A stretch of DNA of 32,365 bases from Acinetobacter rongchengensis (GCF_003611475.1 NZ_RAXT01000040.1:1-32365), one strand, 5' to 3'. Counted from the stretch's first letter, positions 9,100 through 17,773 are shown. Notes: generated from the sequence alone by a model not told the origin. Numbers and translations are program-made.

Positions 9100-9392
9100 C
9101 AGCATTAACAAAAGCAGAAATGGCTGATCATTTAAGTGAGCTTACGAGTTTGAATCGTCGTGAAGCAAAACAAATGGTCGAGTTGTTTTTTGATGAAATT
9201 AGCCAAGCATTAATTGCTGGTGAACAAGTCAAACTTTCAGGATTTGGTAATTTTGAATTACGTGACAAGCGTCAACGTCCTGGACGAAACCCGAAAACAG
9301 GGGAAGAAATTCCAATCTCGGCACGTCGTGTTGTTACATTCCGTGCAGGCCAGAAATTTAGACAACGTGTAGGTACAGAGCAAGACGATTAA
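9096..9392 (+). CDS. ihfA: Integration host factor alpha subunit
   Basis: IHF alpha (98 residues) pairs with IHF beta to bind and sharply bend specific DNA sites, serving recombination, replication and promoter architecture. The DNABII fold is complete: alpha helices ([33 protein letters not shown]), the strand [20 protein letters not shown], and the DNA-contacting arm with the intercalating proline in [12 protein letters not shown], ending [17 protein letters not shown]. Alpha rather than beta is supported by the pheT neighbourhood, the classic location of ihfA. It overlaps pheT by ATGA and is followed by a terminator. Confidence 0.95.
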   Translation: MTALTKAEMADHLSELTSLNRREAKQMVELFFDEISQALIAGEQVKLSGFGNFELRDKRQRPGRNPKTGEEIPISARRVVTFRAGQKFRQRVGTEQDD

Positions 9393-9412
9393 TCTATAAT
9401 TGTGTTGTGAAT

Positions 9413-9442
9413 AAACCCTGAGTTCTGCTTGGGGTTTTTTTT
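9413..9442 (+). terminator. Intrinsic terminator after ihfA
   Basis: AAACCCTGAG pairs with CTTGGGGTTT (two G-T wobbles), followed by a run of T. It ends the pheS-pheT-ihfA unit. Confidence 0.85.
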
Positions 9443-9512
9443 ATGTCTAATATTTATGGGTTAGAAGATTTGTTTAGGGTGGTGTAGGTTTTTATATTCT
9501 TATTTTCAAAGC

Positions 9513-9542
9513 AAAAAAAAGAGAACCAAAGGTTCTCTTTTT
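9513..9542 (-). terminator. Terminator after the Ala-rich lipoprotein gene
   Basis: AAAGAGAACC and GGTTCTCTTT form a perfect stem with an AAA loop; on the minus strand it is followed by a long T run. It lies 20 bases beyond the stop codon of the 9564-9845 gene. Confidence 0.9.
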
Positions 9543-9563
9543 CGATAATAATCTAAGCGATTA

Positions 9564-9845
9564 TTAGTGAGCAGCTGAAGCAGCAGCTGTAGCGTCAGCA
9601 GCAGCAGCAGTAGCGTCAGAAGCAGCAGCAGTAGCGTCAGCAGCAGCAGCAGAAGCGTCAGCAGCAGCATCTACAGCAGAAGCAGCAACAGCGTCAGCAG
9701 CAGCAGTAGCTTCAGAAGCAGCTTCTACAGCTTCAGAAGCAGCAGCGTTTGCATCAGCAGCAGCTTCTTCAGTTTTTTTAGCACAACCAACAAAAGCTAA
9801 AGTAGTAGCAACTGCAGCAGCAATAGCGATTTTTTTGAATAACAT
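9564..9845 (-). CDS. Alanine-rich small lipoprotein with heptad repeats
   Basis: A 93-residue protein with a lipoprotein signal peptide, MLFKKIAIAAAVATTLAFVG, and the lipidation cysteine at position 21 followed by AKK. The mature part is more than half alanine and built of 7-residue units such as DATAAAS / DATAAAA / SEAVEAA, with Asp or Glu at regular spacing. This predicts a long straight helix or Ala-packed coiled coil. It recalls Braun lipoprotein and Pseudomonas OprI in size and design, but it ends SAAH and lacks the terminal lysine that links Lpp to peptidoglycan. Met at 9845 was chosen because of GAGAG upstream and the signal peptide; a longer frame reaching 9911 has no such support. 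A structural outer-membrane role is inferred. Confidence 0.85.
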   Translation of the reverse strand: MLFKKIAIAAAVATTLAFVGCAKKTEEAAADANAAASEAVEAASEATAAADAVAASAVDAAADASAAAADATAAASDATAAAADATAAASAAH

Positions 9846-9874
9846 GGCATCACTCTCATAAATTAAATTGAGAC

Positions 9875-9923
9875 AAAAAACCCAAGTTAGCCTGTTTTTT
9901 GCTTTTTGCATGGGCAGCCTAAC
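9875..9923 (-). promoter_or_regulatory. Possible attenuator hairpin in the lipoprotein leader
   Basis: Read on the minus strand, GTTAGGCTG (9923-9915) and CAGGCTAAC (9894-9886) are inverted repeats with one mismatch, followed after five bases by six T residues (9880-9875). This terminator-like arrangement sits 30 bases before the lipoprotein start codon. Whether it acts in attenuation is unknown. Confidence 0.35.
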
Positions 9924-10182
9924 TGGTATGCGAATATGCTATCACTGCGCATTTTGAATTGCTACTGGTTAAAGAAAAAAAACTGATGAAATTGATGAAA
10001 AATTGTTGTTTTTTTAACAGAAAATTACAATTGATTTGTGTTTTTAGATGGGTTTGTCGATAAATAACTTATTAAAAAACATAGAATTTATTTATCAGTG
10101 ATTTTATTATTCAATTGCTTGCAATGTTGAGTAACAGGCTAAAGCAGCATTTGTATATTTATGTAAAAAATGTCAACCCAAT
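9924..10182. other. Intergenic region between lipoprotein and rho genes
   Basis: About 260 AT-rich bases upstream of the lipoprotein gene, downstream of rho. It should hold the lipoprotein promoter, but I could not pick a convincing -35/-10 pair. No open frame or repeat is evident. Confidence 0.5.
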
Positions 10183-10210
10183 AAAAAGCTACCTTTTTAG
10201 GTAGCTTTTT
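10183..10210 (-). terminator. Intrinsic terminator after rho
   Basis: AAAAAGCTACCT and AGGTAGCTTTTT form a perfect stem 15 bases past the rho stop codon. It is symmetrical with a T run on both strands. Confidence 0.9.
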
Positions 10211-10224
10211 ATGTATTTATTGGC

Positions 10225-11493
10225 TTAGTTTGCAGCTTTGCGCTTCATTTGATCAAAGAAATCATCATTGGTTTTGGTTTCTTTCATACGATCAAGTAAG
10301 AACTCCATTGCAGCGAGTTCATCCATAGGGTGAAGCAGTTTACGCAGAATCCAAACTTTACGTAAGTTTTCTTCGCTCATGAGACGTTCTTCACGGCGAG
10401 TACCTGATTTCTTGATGTTCATAGCTGGGAAGACACGTTTTTCAGCAATACGACGATCAAGCGTGATTTCTTGGTTACCAGTACCTTTGAATTCTTCATA
10501 GATCACTTCATCCATTTTACTACCTGTTTCAATTAAGGCTGTAGAAATAATGGTGAGTGAACCACCTTCTTCGATATTACGTGCAGCACCAAAGAAACGC
10601 TTAGGACGTTCTAGAGCATGTGCATCGACACCACCTGTTAAAACCTTACCAGATGAAGGAACAACAGTGTTGTAGGCACGTGCTAAACGAGTAATAGAAT
10701 CGAGTAAAATCACGACATCTTTCTTGTGCTCGACTAAACGTTTTGCTTTTTCAATCACCATTTCAGCGACTTGTACGTGACGAGCAGGTGATTCGTCAAA
10801 GGTAGATGCAACCACTTCACCACGAACAGTACGTTCCATTTCCGTTACTTCTTCAGGACGTTCGTCAATCAGAAGCACAATCAAGAAACATTCAGGATTG
10901 TTACGTACAATAGATTGAGCAATGTTCTGTAATAACATCGTTTTACCCGCTTTTGGCGGTGCCACGATAATCGAACGCTGTCCTTTACCGATTGGAGCAA
11001 CGAGGTCAACTACACGTGCAGTTAAATCTTCAGAAGAACCATTCCCTAATTCCATAACCAATTGTTCAGTAGGGAACAGTGGTGTTAAGTTTTCAAATAA
11101 GATTTTATTGCGAGAGTTTTCAGGTGTGTCGTAGTTAATTTGATTCACTTTTAATAAAGCAAAGTAACGTTCGCCTTCTTTTGGTGGACGAATCGTACCT
11201 GTAATGGTATCACCAGTACGTAAGTTAAAACGACGGATTTGTGATGGACTCACATAGATATCGTCAGGGCCTGCAAGGTAAGAACCAGCAGCAGAGCGTA
11301 AAAAGCCGAAACCATCAGACAAAATTTCAAGAACACCATCACCAAAAATTTCTTCGCCGTTCATTGCATGACGTTTTAAGATGGCAAAAATGATGTCTTG
11401 CTTACGGTTACGAGCCATTCCTTCTAGGCCCATAAACTCAGCAATTTTAATGAGTTCGCCGATCGGTTTTTTCTTGAGTTCAGTTAAATTCAT
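10225..11493 (-). CDS. rho: Transcription termination factor Rho
   Basis: This is the 422-residue hexameric RNA helicase that ends transcription at rut-containing genes. Its N-terminal helical domain ([19 protein letters not shown]) is followed by the cold-shock-like RNA-binding fold (about 50-120; [17 protein letters not shown]). The RecA-type ATPase has Walker A APPKAGKT near residue 180, Walker [17 protein letters not shown] near 265, and the R-loop segment [13 protein letters not shown]. Length and motifs match E. coli Rho (419) with no large insertion. It lies downstream of trxA in the same direction, as in E. coli, but a trxA terminator and a separate promoter lie between. No strong Shine-Dalgarno is seen before its ATG. 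Confidence 0.98.
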   Translation of the reverse strand: MNLTELKKKPIGELIKIAEFMGLEGMARNRKQDIIFAILKRHAMNGEEIFGDGVLEILSDGFGFLRSAAGSYLAGPDDIYVSPSQIRRFNLRTGDTITGTIRPPKEGERYFALLKVNQINYDTPENSRNKILFENLTPLFPTEQLVMELGNGSSEDLTARVVDLVAPIGKGQRSIIVAPPKAGKTMLLQNIAQSIVRNNPECFLIVLLIDERPEEVTEMERTVRGEVVASTFDESPARHVQVAEMVIEKAKRLVEHKKDVVILLDSITRLARAYNTVVPSSGKVLTGGVDAHALERPKRFFGAARNIEEGGSLTIISTALIETGSKMDEVIYEEFKGTGNQEITLDRRIAEKRVFPAMNIKKSGTRREERLMSEENLRKVWILRKLLHPMDELAAMEFLLDRMKETKTNDDFFDQMKRKAAN

Positions 11494-11712
11494 AGATGAT
11501 CAGATTGAATAAGGATGTGTGGAACACAGATAAAAAAGAAGCAAAAGTCGTCCGCAGTGCAATAGGTGAGTTGAAACTGTGTGTGAACAATAGCAAACTC
11601 AGAATCTATATAGTTGTTTCGAGGAGAAATATGTAAAACAATTTCTGTTGCCGAGCGGCGATCTTATGTGTTGTCTTTTAAGAAACAGGAAGATAATCCT
11701 AATGTTCCTTGA
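11494..11712 (-). other. Long rho leader (about 218 nt)
   Basis: From the predicted transcription start near 11712 to the rho ATG the leader is about 218 bases long. It has no ATG in any frame, so no E. coli-like rhoL peptide with a normal start is seen. There is also no strong ribosome binding site next to the rho start. Rho is known to autoregulate through its leader in other bacteria; that role here is inferred. Confidence 0.5.
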
Positions 11713-11718
11713 GCATGG

Positions 11719-11747
11719 AATATAAGTGAGATCAATAGATTTGTCAA
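11719..11747 (-). promoter_or_regulatory. Sigma-70 promoter for rho
   Basis: On the minus strand a perfect -35 TTGACA (11747-11742) is followed by a 17-base spacer and a -10 TATATT (11724-11719). This is the best-matching promoter I saw in the window. It lies just after the trxA terminator. Confidence 0.8.
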
Positions 11748-11758
11748 ATTATAGTCAA

Positions 11759-11789
11759 AAAAATACGCTAGAAAATCTAACGTATTTTT
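11759..11789 (-). terminator. Intrinsic terminator after trxA
   Basis: On the minus strand AAAAATACGTTAGA pairs with TCTAGCGTATTTTT (one wobble pair), followed by more T. It separates trxA from rho. Confidence 0.8.
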
Positions 11790-11824
11790 CTTTTACATCC
11801 GCTTGTACAGCTAAATTGAAAAAA

Positions 11825-12151
11825 TTAAATATTTTCTTCAATAAAAGCCGTTAATTTTGATTTAGGTGCAGCACCAATTTGTTGAGCAACCACTTCACCA
11901 TTTTTAAACATCAGTAACGCTGGGATATTACGAATATTGTAATTTACAGCTGTTGCTTCACATGCAGTAACGTCAACTTTAACGATTTTAACTTTACCTT
12001 CGTATTCGTTCGACAGAACTTCAAGTACTGGTGCAATGGCTTTACATGGCGCACACCATCCTGCCCAGAAATCTACAATGACAGGGATGTCAGATTTAAG
12101 TACGTCAGTTTCAAAGTTTTCGTCAGTCGTGTTTACGATATTGCCAGACAT
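11825..12151 (-). CDS. trxA: Thioredoxin
   Basis: A 108-residue thioredoxin that reduces protein disulfides in the cytoplasm using electrons from thioredoxin reductase. The fold is complete, with DFWAGWCAPCKAIAPVLE at the active site (Cys33 and Cys36) and the cis-proline in NIRNIPALLMFKNGE. The dipeptide between the cysteines is Ala-Pro, not the canonical Gly-Pro; that pair tunes redox potential in this fold. TTGGAGC precedes the ATG at a normal distance. It is divergent from ppx and upstream of rho, the arrangement known from many gamma-proteobacteria. Confidence 0.96.
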   Translation of the reverse strand: MSGNIVNTTDENFETDVLKSDIPVIVDFWAGWCAPCKAIAPVLEVLSNEYEGKVKIVKVDVTACEATAVNYNIRNIPALLMFKNGEVVAQQIGAAPKSKLTAFIEENI

Positions 12152-12444
12152 GGAATATGCTCCAAAAAATATTTTAAAGATGAATCTTCTATAAATATAA
12201 GTATTACATAGTCATCTTTAACAATGTAGGGGGATGCGTAAATTTTCAGACTTTATTGTAAATTTGTCCAATTGGAGCTGTCGATATTTACAATCGGATC
12301 CTTAGTGGAAACAATTTAAATTGTCACATAATTGTCATAAATGTTGAAAAAATAATGCCTCAGTAAATTGTCTAAATAAATGGCTTTTAAAAAGCGTGTA
12401 TGTGAATTAATCTAAGCACACATCTGTATGAGTTTGTATAAATA
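12152..12444. other. Divergent promoter region of trxA and ppx
   Basis: About 290 AT-rich bases between two divergent genes. On the minus strand TTGTTA with TATATT at a 19-base spacing is a possible trxA promoter. No convincing ppx promoter, repeat or small gene was found. Confidence 0.4.
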
Positions 12445-13965
12445 ATGTCTGATTTTTTGATTGATGAAGAATTACTTGCTGCCATCGATATGGGGTCGAA
12501 CAGTTTCCATTTAGCGATTGCTCGTGTGGATCATGGTGAAGTTAAAAAAGTTGCTTCTATGTCAGAAAAGGTTCAGCTTGCTGCTGGATTGGACGAAAAT
12601 AAAAACTTAACAGAAGCCGCGCAACAACGTGGTTTGGCATGTTTAGCTCGTTTTGTTGGGCGTTTAAGTTCGGTACAACCAACTCGCTTACGTATCGTTG
12701 CGACCAATGCTTTGCGTCAAGCGAAAAATGGTCAGGAATTTATTCAAAAAGCAGCAGAAATACTTCCTAAACCGATAGAAATTATTGCAGGTCGTGAAGA
12801 AGCTCGTCTAATTTATTTGGGCGTTTCGCATACGATGGTAAACAGTGGTCGTCGCTTGGTGATTGATATTGGCGGTGGTTCGACTGAGTTAATCATTGGT
12901 GAAGAATTTGAGCCTATTCATACAGAATCATTACAAATGGGCTGTGTTGCATTTACTAAAGCTTATTTTTCCGATGGTGAAATCAATTCTAAAGCTTTTG
13001 ATAAAGCGGTAGTGGCAGCGCGTAAAGAGTTATCTTCAATTGCCAATACTTATAAAGCAGCGGGTTGGGATACTGTAGTGGGTTCAAGTGGTACGATCAA
13101 AGCCTGCCGACAAATTGCAGTCAATATGGGGTGGAGTGATGCTCAAGAAAATCTTACCCGTGAAGGCTTAGATAAACTAAAAGATAAAATGCTGAAATAC
13201 AAACATATTTCAGATATGGAGTTTGATGGTTTAAAAGAAGATCGTCGTGCTGTTTTACCCGCAGGCTTAGCGATTCTATATGCTGTTTTTGAAGTTTTAA
13301 ACATCGATAAATTAGTCTATTCAGATGGTGCGTTACGTGAAGGGGTCATGTACGACTTGTTGGGACGTTTTCAGCATGAAGATATTCGAGATCGTAGTGT
13401 TCAGGCCATGATGGGGCGTTATGGCGCAGACACGAAGCAAGCGCAGCGTGTGGTCGAGACCGCACAACATTTATTTGATGGTGTTGCACAATCTCTGAAA
13501 CTCAGCAGTGATGATAGTGATTTGTTACGCCGTGCGGCTTATTTACATGAAATTGGTTTAGCGATTAGTCACAGCGGTTATCAAAAACATAGCGCTTACT
13601 TATTACAGCATTCAGACATTCCCGGCTTTTCACAAATTGATCAAAACCATTTGTCACATTTGGTCGCTCATCATCGTCGAAAATTACGTGGTGATGCCAA
13701 AATAGATGTGCTTAAAGTCGGTGGACACAAGCTTATTTATCTCTGTTTATTACTTCGTCTCGCAGTTTTACTCAATCATAGCCGTAGCGATGAGATGCTT
13801 CCTGCCATTGAATTGACTGTAGATAATGAGCAACAATGGCAACTCAGCGTTTCTGGCGATGCCAAACAATGGCCGTTGCTCGTTGCAGATTTGCATGATG
13901 AGCAGGTGCAATTTAAGCATTGGGACATTGAATTGAATATTCAGTCGGAACAGTTTATCGATTAA
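12445..13965 (+). CDS. ppx: Exopolyphosphatase (Ppx/GppA family)
   Basis: This 506-residue enzyme removes terminal phosphate from inorganic polyphosphate; some relatives also hydrolyse pppGpp. It has the actin/Hsp70-type ATPase halves, with the first phosphate loop at LLAAIDMGSNSFHLAIA (residues 10-26) and the second at VIDIGGGSTELIIGEE (about 140-155). SSGTIKACRQIA and YSDGALREGVMYDLLGRF follow. The C-terminal half (from about 310) is an HD-like helical domain containing YLHEIGLAISHSGYQKHSAY. The length of about 500 favours Ppx. ppx is near trxA-rho in several gamma-proteobacteria, supporting the call over GppA. It is probably transcribed alone. Confidence 0.92.
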   Translation: MSDFLIDEELLAAIDMGSNSFHLAIARVDHGEVKKVASMSEKVQLAAGLDENKNLTEAAQQRGLACLARFVGRLSSVQPTRLRIVATNALRQAKNGQEFIQKAAEILPKPIEIIAGREEARLIYLGVSHTMVNSGRRLVIDIGGGSTELIIGEEFEPIHTESLQMGCVAFTKAYFSDGEINSKAFDKAVVAARKELSSIANTYKAAGWDTVVGSSGTIKACRQIAVNMGWSDAQENLTREGLDKLKDKMLKYKHISDMEFDGLKEDRRAVLPAGLAILYAVFEVLNIDKLVYSDGALREGVMYDLLGRFQHEDIRDRSVQAMMGRYGADTKQAQRVVETAQHLFDGVAQSLKLSSDDSDLLRRAAYLHEIGLAISHSGYQKHSAYLLQHSDIPGFSQIDQNHLSHLVAHHRRKLRGDAKIDVLKVGGHKLIYLCLLLRLAVLLNHSRSDEMLPAIELTVDNEQQWQLSVSGDAKQWPLLVADLHDEQVQFKHWDIELNIQSEQFID

Positions 13966-14026
13966 CTAAAAGATTTTGTGGTGATTGAATTGTATAAGCC
14001 ATTTGATATCACAAAATTCTAAACTT

Positions 14027-14045
14027 CCGATGGGTAAGCCATCGG
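14027..14045 (+). promoter_or_regulatory. Hairpin just upstream of accA
   Basis: CCGATGG and CCATCGG form a 7-bp perfect stem with a GTAAG loop, 24 bases before the accA start. There is no T run, so it is not a standard terminator. It may affect accA translation or protect the ppx 3' end. Confidence 0.4.
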
Positions 14046-14069
14046 TGAATTAGGGATAATACTCGACTC

Positions 14070-14894
14070 ATGAAAAATAAAGCTGCTCAGTCTAAAGCTT
14101 GGAAAACGGTTCAAATTGCGCGTCATCCTGAACGTCCGCAATTTTTGGATTATGTAGGCGAAATTTTTACAGAATTTGATGCTTTGCATGGTGATCGTTT
14201 GTATGGCGATGATGGTGCAATGGTTGGTGGATTAGCGCGTTTTAATGGTCAACCTGTGATGATCGTAGGTCAGCACCGTGGTCGTAGTACACGTGAAAAA
14301 TTACAACATAACTTTGGGATGAGTAATCCTGAAGGTTATCGTAAGTCTCAACGTTTATTAGATATGGCAGAACGCTTTAATTTACCAGTATTTACCTTTA
14401 TTGATACGATGGGCGCATATCCAGGTGTGGGTGCGGAAGAACGTGGTCAAGCGGAAGCGATTGCAACCAGTTTGGCACAACTTTCTAGCTTAAAAGTGCC
14501 TGTTATTGCGACTGTTTTAGGTGAGGGTGGTTCAGGTGGTGCACTGGGTATTGGTGTGGCAGACCGTGTGGTTATGCTTTCACACAGTATTTACTCGGTA
14601 ATTTCACCTGAAGGTTGTGCTTCTATTTTATGGAAAACTGCTGAAAAAGCAGAACAAGCCAGTGAAGCATTGGCATTAACAGCAGACAAGTTGCAAGAAA
14701 TCGGCATTGTTGAATATGTTGTTGATGAAGGTGAGGGTGCACATTTACATCCATTTGAAGTTATGGAAAAACTCAAAGATGTGTTAAAACAAGCGCTTGA
14801 TGAATTACAGCCAATGAGTGCAGAAGAACGATGCGAAGCACGTTACCAGCGTTTAATGAAGTTTGGCAGCGACAATTTAGGGCTCGCTTCTTAA
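14070..14894 (+). CDS. accA: Acetyl-CoA carboxylase carboxyltransferase alpha subunit
   Basis: This 274-residue subunit works with AccD to transfer CO2 from carboxybiotin to acetyl-CoA, making malonyl-CoA for fatty acid synthesis. The crotonase-like core is intact: [49 protein letters not shown], the oxyanion-hole segment [19 protein letters not shown] and [15 protein letters not shown]. It lacks about 45 residues of helical N-terminal sequence present in E. coli AccA (319). The frame has no upstream extension, so this short form is genuine. Its last 64 bases overlap tilS in another frame, starting the accA-tilS-proC-yggT cluster. Confidence 0.96.
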   Translation: MKNKAAQSKAWKTVQIARHPERPQFLDYVGEIFTEFDALHGDRLYGDDGAMVGGLARFNGQPVMIVGQHRGRSTREKLQHNFGMSNPEGYRKSQRLLDMAERFNLPVFTFIDTMGAYPGVGAEERGQAEAIATSLAQLSSLKVPVIATVLGEGGSGGALGIGVADRVVMLSHSIYSVISPEGCASILWKTAEKAEQASEALALTADKLQEIGIVEYVVDEGEGAHLHPFEVMEKLKDVLKQALDELQPMSAEERCEARYQRLMKFGSDNLGLAS

Positions 14895-16222
14895 AGCAAT
14901 ATTCGCAATTTTCTGAAAATACACACTTTTTAATCGGATGTAGCGGTGGCATGGATTCTATGCTATTGCTACATTTGATGGCTCAACTTTTCCCTCAGCG
15001 AATACGTGCAATTTACGTCAATCACCAATTACAAAAAGCCAGTGATACATGGGCGGATTTTGTTTTACAGCAATGCTTAACGCTTAATATTCCTTATATT
15101 ATTCAAAATGTTCAAGTTGCAAATGGCAATCTTGAAAATCAAGCCCGTGAAGCCCGTTACCAAGCTTATCGACAGCATTTACATGAAAATGAAGTGTTGG
15201 TTCTTGCACATCATCAACAAGATCAAGCTGAAACGGTGATGTTACGACTACTTTCTGGAGCAGGTGTTTCAGGCTTATCTGCAATGCAAATTGTAGATCA
15301 TCGACTTATCGATCAACAAAAAATAACGCTATGGCGTCCTTTATTGGATCTTTCGCGTGAGCAGATTTGCCAATGGGTAGAACAATTGGATATTCGCTAT
15401 GTGGATGATCCAACCAATCTGGATACTCAATATGATCGAGCATGGTGTAGGCATGAACTTTGGCATATTTTGCAAAGCCGTTATCCCAAAATGCAACAAG
15501 CTTTGGCTCGAACCAGTTATTTGATGCAGGATGCCGAGCAGATTCTGAATGAAGTTTTAGTTGAGGATTTAGCGTTTTGTGGTGATGCTGAACAGCTTGA
15601 TTTAAATAAATTTCAACAACTTTCACAGGCTCGACAACGTCAACTTTTATCTGTTTGGATGAAAGGGGACCATACCTATCGCCCTGCATTTGATATGGTC
15701 AATCGAATTTTTGAAGAGGTGATTGATTCAAAAGTAGATTCACAAGCCGCATTGCAGTGGAATCACTTTTATTATCTACGTTATCAAAACTATTTATATC
15801 GTATTGAAAAAGATAAATATTTAGCTTCAAAATCAACGGAGCAACAGTTAGAGCAACAATTGATTTTGCATCTTAAAGATGAATTAGATTTAGCATCAGG
15901 TATATTTATCATCGAAACGGCTAAAATGGGTCTGTCTTTTGCATTGCTGGATTGTAAGTTGACGTTAAAAGCACGTTTGGGCGGTGAGAAAATTCACCTC
16001 TATGGCAGAGTTGGGGCTTGGCCACTGAAAAAAGCCATTCAAGAAGCACATATTTTTCCTTGGATGCGTCATACAATTCAAATATTAAGTGTAGATAATG
16101 TTATGCTTGGTGTTTTTACACCAAAAGGATTTTGGTTGGCGCAATCTCAATATTGTGAAATAGGTGGATGGCAACCAAATTTAATCTCAGCGTTAAAAAA
16201 TAAGGTCGAGTGTGATTCATGA
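14831..16222 (+). CDS. tilS: tRNA(Ile)-lysidine synthase
   Basis: TilS attaches lysine to C34 of the CAU-anticodon tRNA-Ile, changing codon and amino acid identity from Met to Ile; it is essential in bacteria. The 463-residue protein has the N-type ATP pyrophosphatase P-loop SGGMDS at residues 38-43, [21 protein letters not shown] near 120-145, and [15 protein letters not shown] with VDDPTN in the core. A C-terminal domain ends with a PP-loop-associated TilS fold ([12 protein letters not shown]). The ATG at 14831, inside accA, gives a normal N-terminus ([14 protein letters not shown]); starting later would lose residues before the P-loop. The 64-base overlap with accA implies translational coupling. 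It overlaps proC by 4 bases. Confidence 0.93.
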   Translation: MRSTLPAFNEVWQRQFRARFLKQYSQFSENTHFLIGCSGGMDSMLLLHLMAQLFPQRIRAIYVNHQLQKASDTWADFVLQQCLTLNIPYIIQNVQVANGNLENQAREARYQAYRQHLHENEVLVLAHHQQDQAETVMLRLLSGAGVSGLSAMQIVDHRLIDQQKITLWRPLLDLSREQICQWVEQLDIRYVDDPTNLDTQYDRAWCRHELWHILQSRYPKMQQALARTSYLMQDAEQILNEVLVEDLAFCGDAEQLDLNKFQQLSQARQRQLLSVWMKGDHTYRPAFDMVNRIFEEVIDSKVDSQAALQWNHFYYLRYQNYLYRIEKDKYLASKSTEQQLEQQLILHLKDELDLASGIFIIETAKMGLSFALLDCKLTLKARLGGEKIHLYGRVGAWPLKKAIQEAHIFPWMRHTIQILSVDNVMLGVFTPKGFWLAQSQYCEIGGWQPNLISALKNKVECDS

Positions 16223-17049
16223 GTGCAGTTCTCAATTGTAATATTACTTTTATTGGTGGTGGGAATATGGCTCAAGCCCTGATTGGAGGTTTGATTAGTC
16301 GTGGTTTACCTGCAACGCGTATTACAGTTTCAGACCCTGTAGAAAGTGTGAGACAGTTACTGCTCGAAAAAGATGTACATGTCACAGATGATAATGCTGC
16401 GGCAATAAAACATGCAGATATTGTTGTTCTTGCTGTGAAGCCACAAGTTTTAGGTACGGTACTTAAGCCACTTCATGGTTTGTTTGATGGTAAATTAATC
16501 ATTTCGATCGTGGCTGGTGCTGAAATTAAAACCATTTCAGCATTAACTGGAAATGATCGTGTGGTTCGTGTGATGCCAAATACACCTGCTTTAGTTCAAA
16601 CGGGTGCGCATGGTATATTTGCATACGATGCTGTTGAAACGAAAGATCGTGAACTTGCGACGCAAGTACTTGCTGCTACGGGTTTAACGATTTGGGTGAG
16701 CTCAGAAGCTCAAGTCGATGCTGTTACCGCAGTTTCAGGTTCTGGCCCTGCATACTTTTTTTATATGATGGAAAGTATGATCCGTGCTGGAAAAAATATG
16801 GGACTCGATGAAAAAGTAGCAACAGCATTGACATTGCAAACTGCTTTAGGTGCAGCCCAAATGGCGATCACCAGTTCGAATTCTCCTTCAGAATTACGTA
16901 AAAATGTAACTTCGCCAAATGGAACGACCCAAGCGGCACTTGAAGTATTTGATCGTGCTCAAATTTCACAAAATATTCAAACAGCTTTGGCTGCTGCACA
17001 AAAGCGTAGTCAGGAATTGGCTCAAGAGTTAAGTGACAGTATTAAATAA
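16219..17049 (+). CDS. proC: Pyrroline-5-carboxylate reductase
   Basis: ProC performs the last step of proline synthesis, reducing 1-pyrroline-5-carboxylate with NADPH. The 276-residue protein has the Rossmann motif FIGGGNMAQALIGGLI near the N-terminus, VVLAVKPQVL, RVMPNTPALVQTGAHGIFA, and the C-terminal dimer and substrate domain with AVSGSGPAYFFYMMESM and ELRKNVTSPNGTTQAALE. Length and motifs are standard. Its ATG overlaps the tilS stop codon (ATGA), and yggT begins 28 bases downstream; the proC-yggT pair is a widespread arrangement. Confidence 0.97.
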   Translation: MSAVLNCNITFIGGGNMAQALIGGLISRGLPATRITVSDPVESVRQLLLEKDVHVTDDNAAAIKHADIVVLAVKPQVLGTVLKPLHGLFDGKLIISIVAGAEIKTISALTGNDRVVRVMPNTPALVQTGAHGIFAYDAVETKDRELATQVLAATGLTIWVSSEAQVDAVTAVSGSGPAYFFYMMESMIRAGKNMGLDEKVATALTLQTALGAAQMAITSSNSPSELRKNVTSPNGTTQAALEVFDRAQISQNIQTALAAAQKRSQELAQELSDSIK

Positions 17050-17077
17050 TTAATTGAATTTTTAGGAACGTTCCAAT

Positions 17078-17647
17078 ATGGGTGCAAATTCTGCGCAGAT
17101 TTTTGGCATTATTATTAACGTAGCGATTTTGCTCGTATTCTTCCGTTTTTTAATGCAATTGGCGATGGTGAGTCCATATAATCCTGTGGTTATGTCGACA
17201 GTAAAAGCAACGAAAATTGTGGATGTGTTTAGTCGCATTTTTCCAACACTTGGCAAAGGTCGTGTCAATACGGCTGCTCTAGTATTGGTGGTGGTTTTAT
17301 ATTTACTTAAAATTTTTGGCATGATGTATTTGCAAGGGGCAATGCCAAATAGCCCTGTACATTTGCTGATTCTGACTTTTGTCACCATGATTCAGGATTT
17401 AATTCGTTTCTGTCGTTATTTAATTTTTGCAACAATTATTTTAAGTTGGGTGGTGATGTTTACGCAATCTAGATCGCCTTATATTGAAGTGATTCAAGAG
17501 CTTGCAGAACCATTGTTAGCACCGTTCCGTAAGATTATGCCGAATATGGGAATGATTGATTTATCTCCAATTTTGGCATTCCTTGCGTTGTATATTGCAG
17601 AAATTTTGATGAATGAAGTTGCCAAGGTTCTATTAACAGGTCTTTAA
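17078..17647 (+). CDS. yggT: YggT family integral membrane protein
   Basis: This 189-residue inner-membrane protein has two YggT-type repeats, each with paired hydrophobic helices (IIINVAILLVFFRFLMQLAM, then after the charged stretch the helices around AALVLVVVLYLLKIFGMMYL; second repeat LIFATIILSWVVMF and the C-terminal LSPILAFLALYIAEILMNEV). Family residues appear in the amphipathic segment ELAEPLLAPFRKIMPNMGMIDLSP. The function of YggT is uncertain; reports link it to osmotic stress and membrane-protein integration. The proC-yggT order is conserved. It ends the cluster and is followed by a terminator. Confidence 0.92.
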   Translation: MGANSAQIFGIIINVAILLVFFRFLMQLAMVSPYNPVVMSTVKATKIVDVFSRIFPTLGKGRVNTAALVLVVVLYLLKIFGMMYLQGAMPNSPVHLLILTFVTMIQDLIRFCRYLIFATIILSWVVMFTQSRSPYIEVIQELAEPLLAPFRKIMPNMGMIDLSPILAFLALYIAEILMNEVAKVLLTGL

Positions 17648-17666
17648 TCTGTTGATTTAGAATTGG

Positions 17667-17692
17667 AAAAGGACTCGGTTGAGTCCTTTTTT
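17667..17692 (+). terminator. Intrinsic terminator after yggT
   Basis: AAAGGACTC and GAGTCCTTT pair around a GGTT loop, followed by a T run. It ends the accA-tilS-proC-yggT transcript. Confidence 0.92.
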
Positions 17693-17723
17693 ATTTGCTT
17701 GGAAAGTTGTTCTGATATGAGGT

Positions 17724-17773
17724 TTTTAAAAGCACCTCCATCCCAACCTTCCTCCTGATAGGAGGAAGGGGCT
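17724..17773. repeat. 50-bp hairpin repeat, copy 1
   Basis: 48 of 50 bases match 18327-18376 in the same orientation. It contains a perfect 10-bp stem, CCTTCCTCCT with AGGAGGAAGG, around a 3-base loop. With copy 2 it brackets the small gene at 17909-18271. Confidence 0.9.

Noticed and set aside
9578..9760. CAG-rich tandem pattern considered as a CRISPR or satellite array.
   Set aside because: The period follows codons of the Ala-rich protein; there are no unique spacers.
9846..9911. An upstream extension of the Ala-rich lipoprotein frame to 9911.
   Set aside because: The extension would destroy the signal peptide position, and the ribosome binding site lies before 9845.
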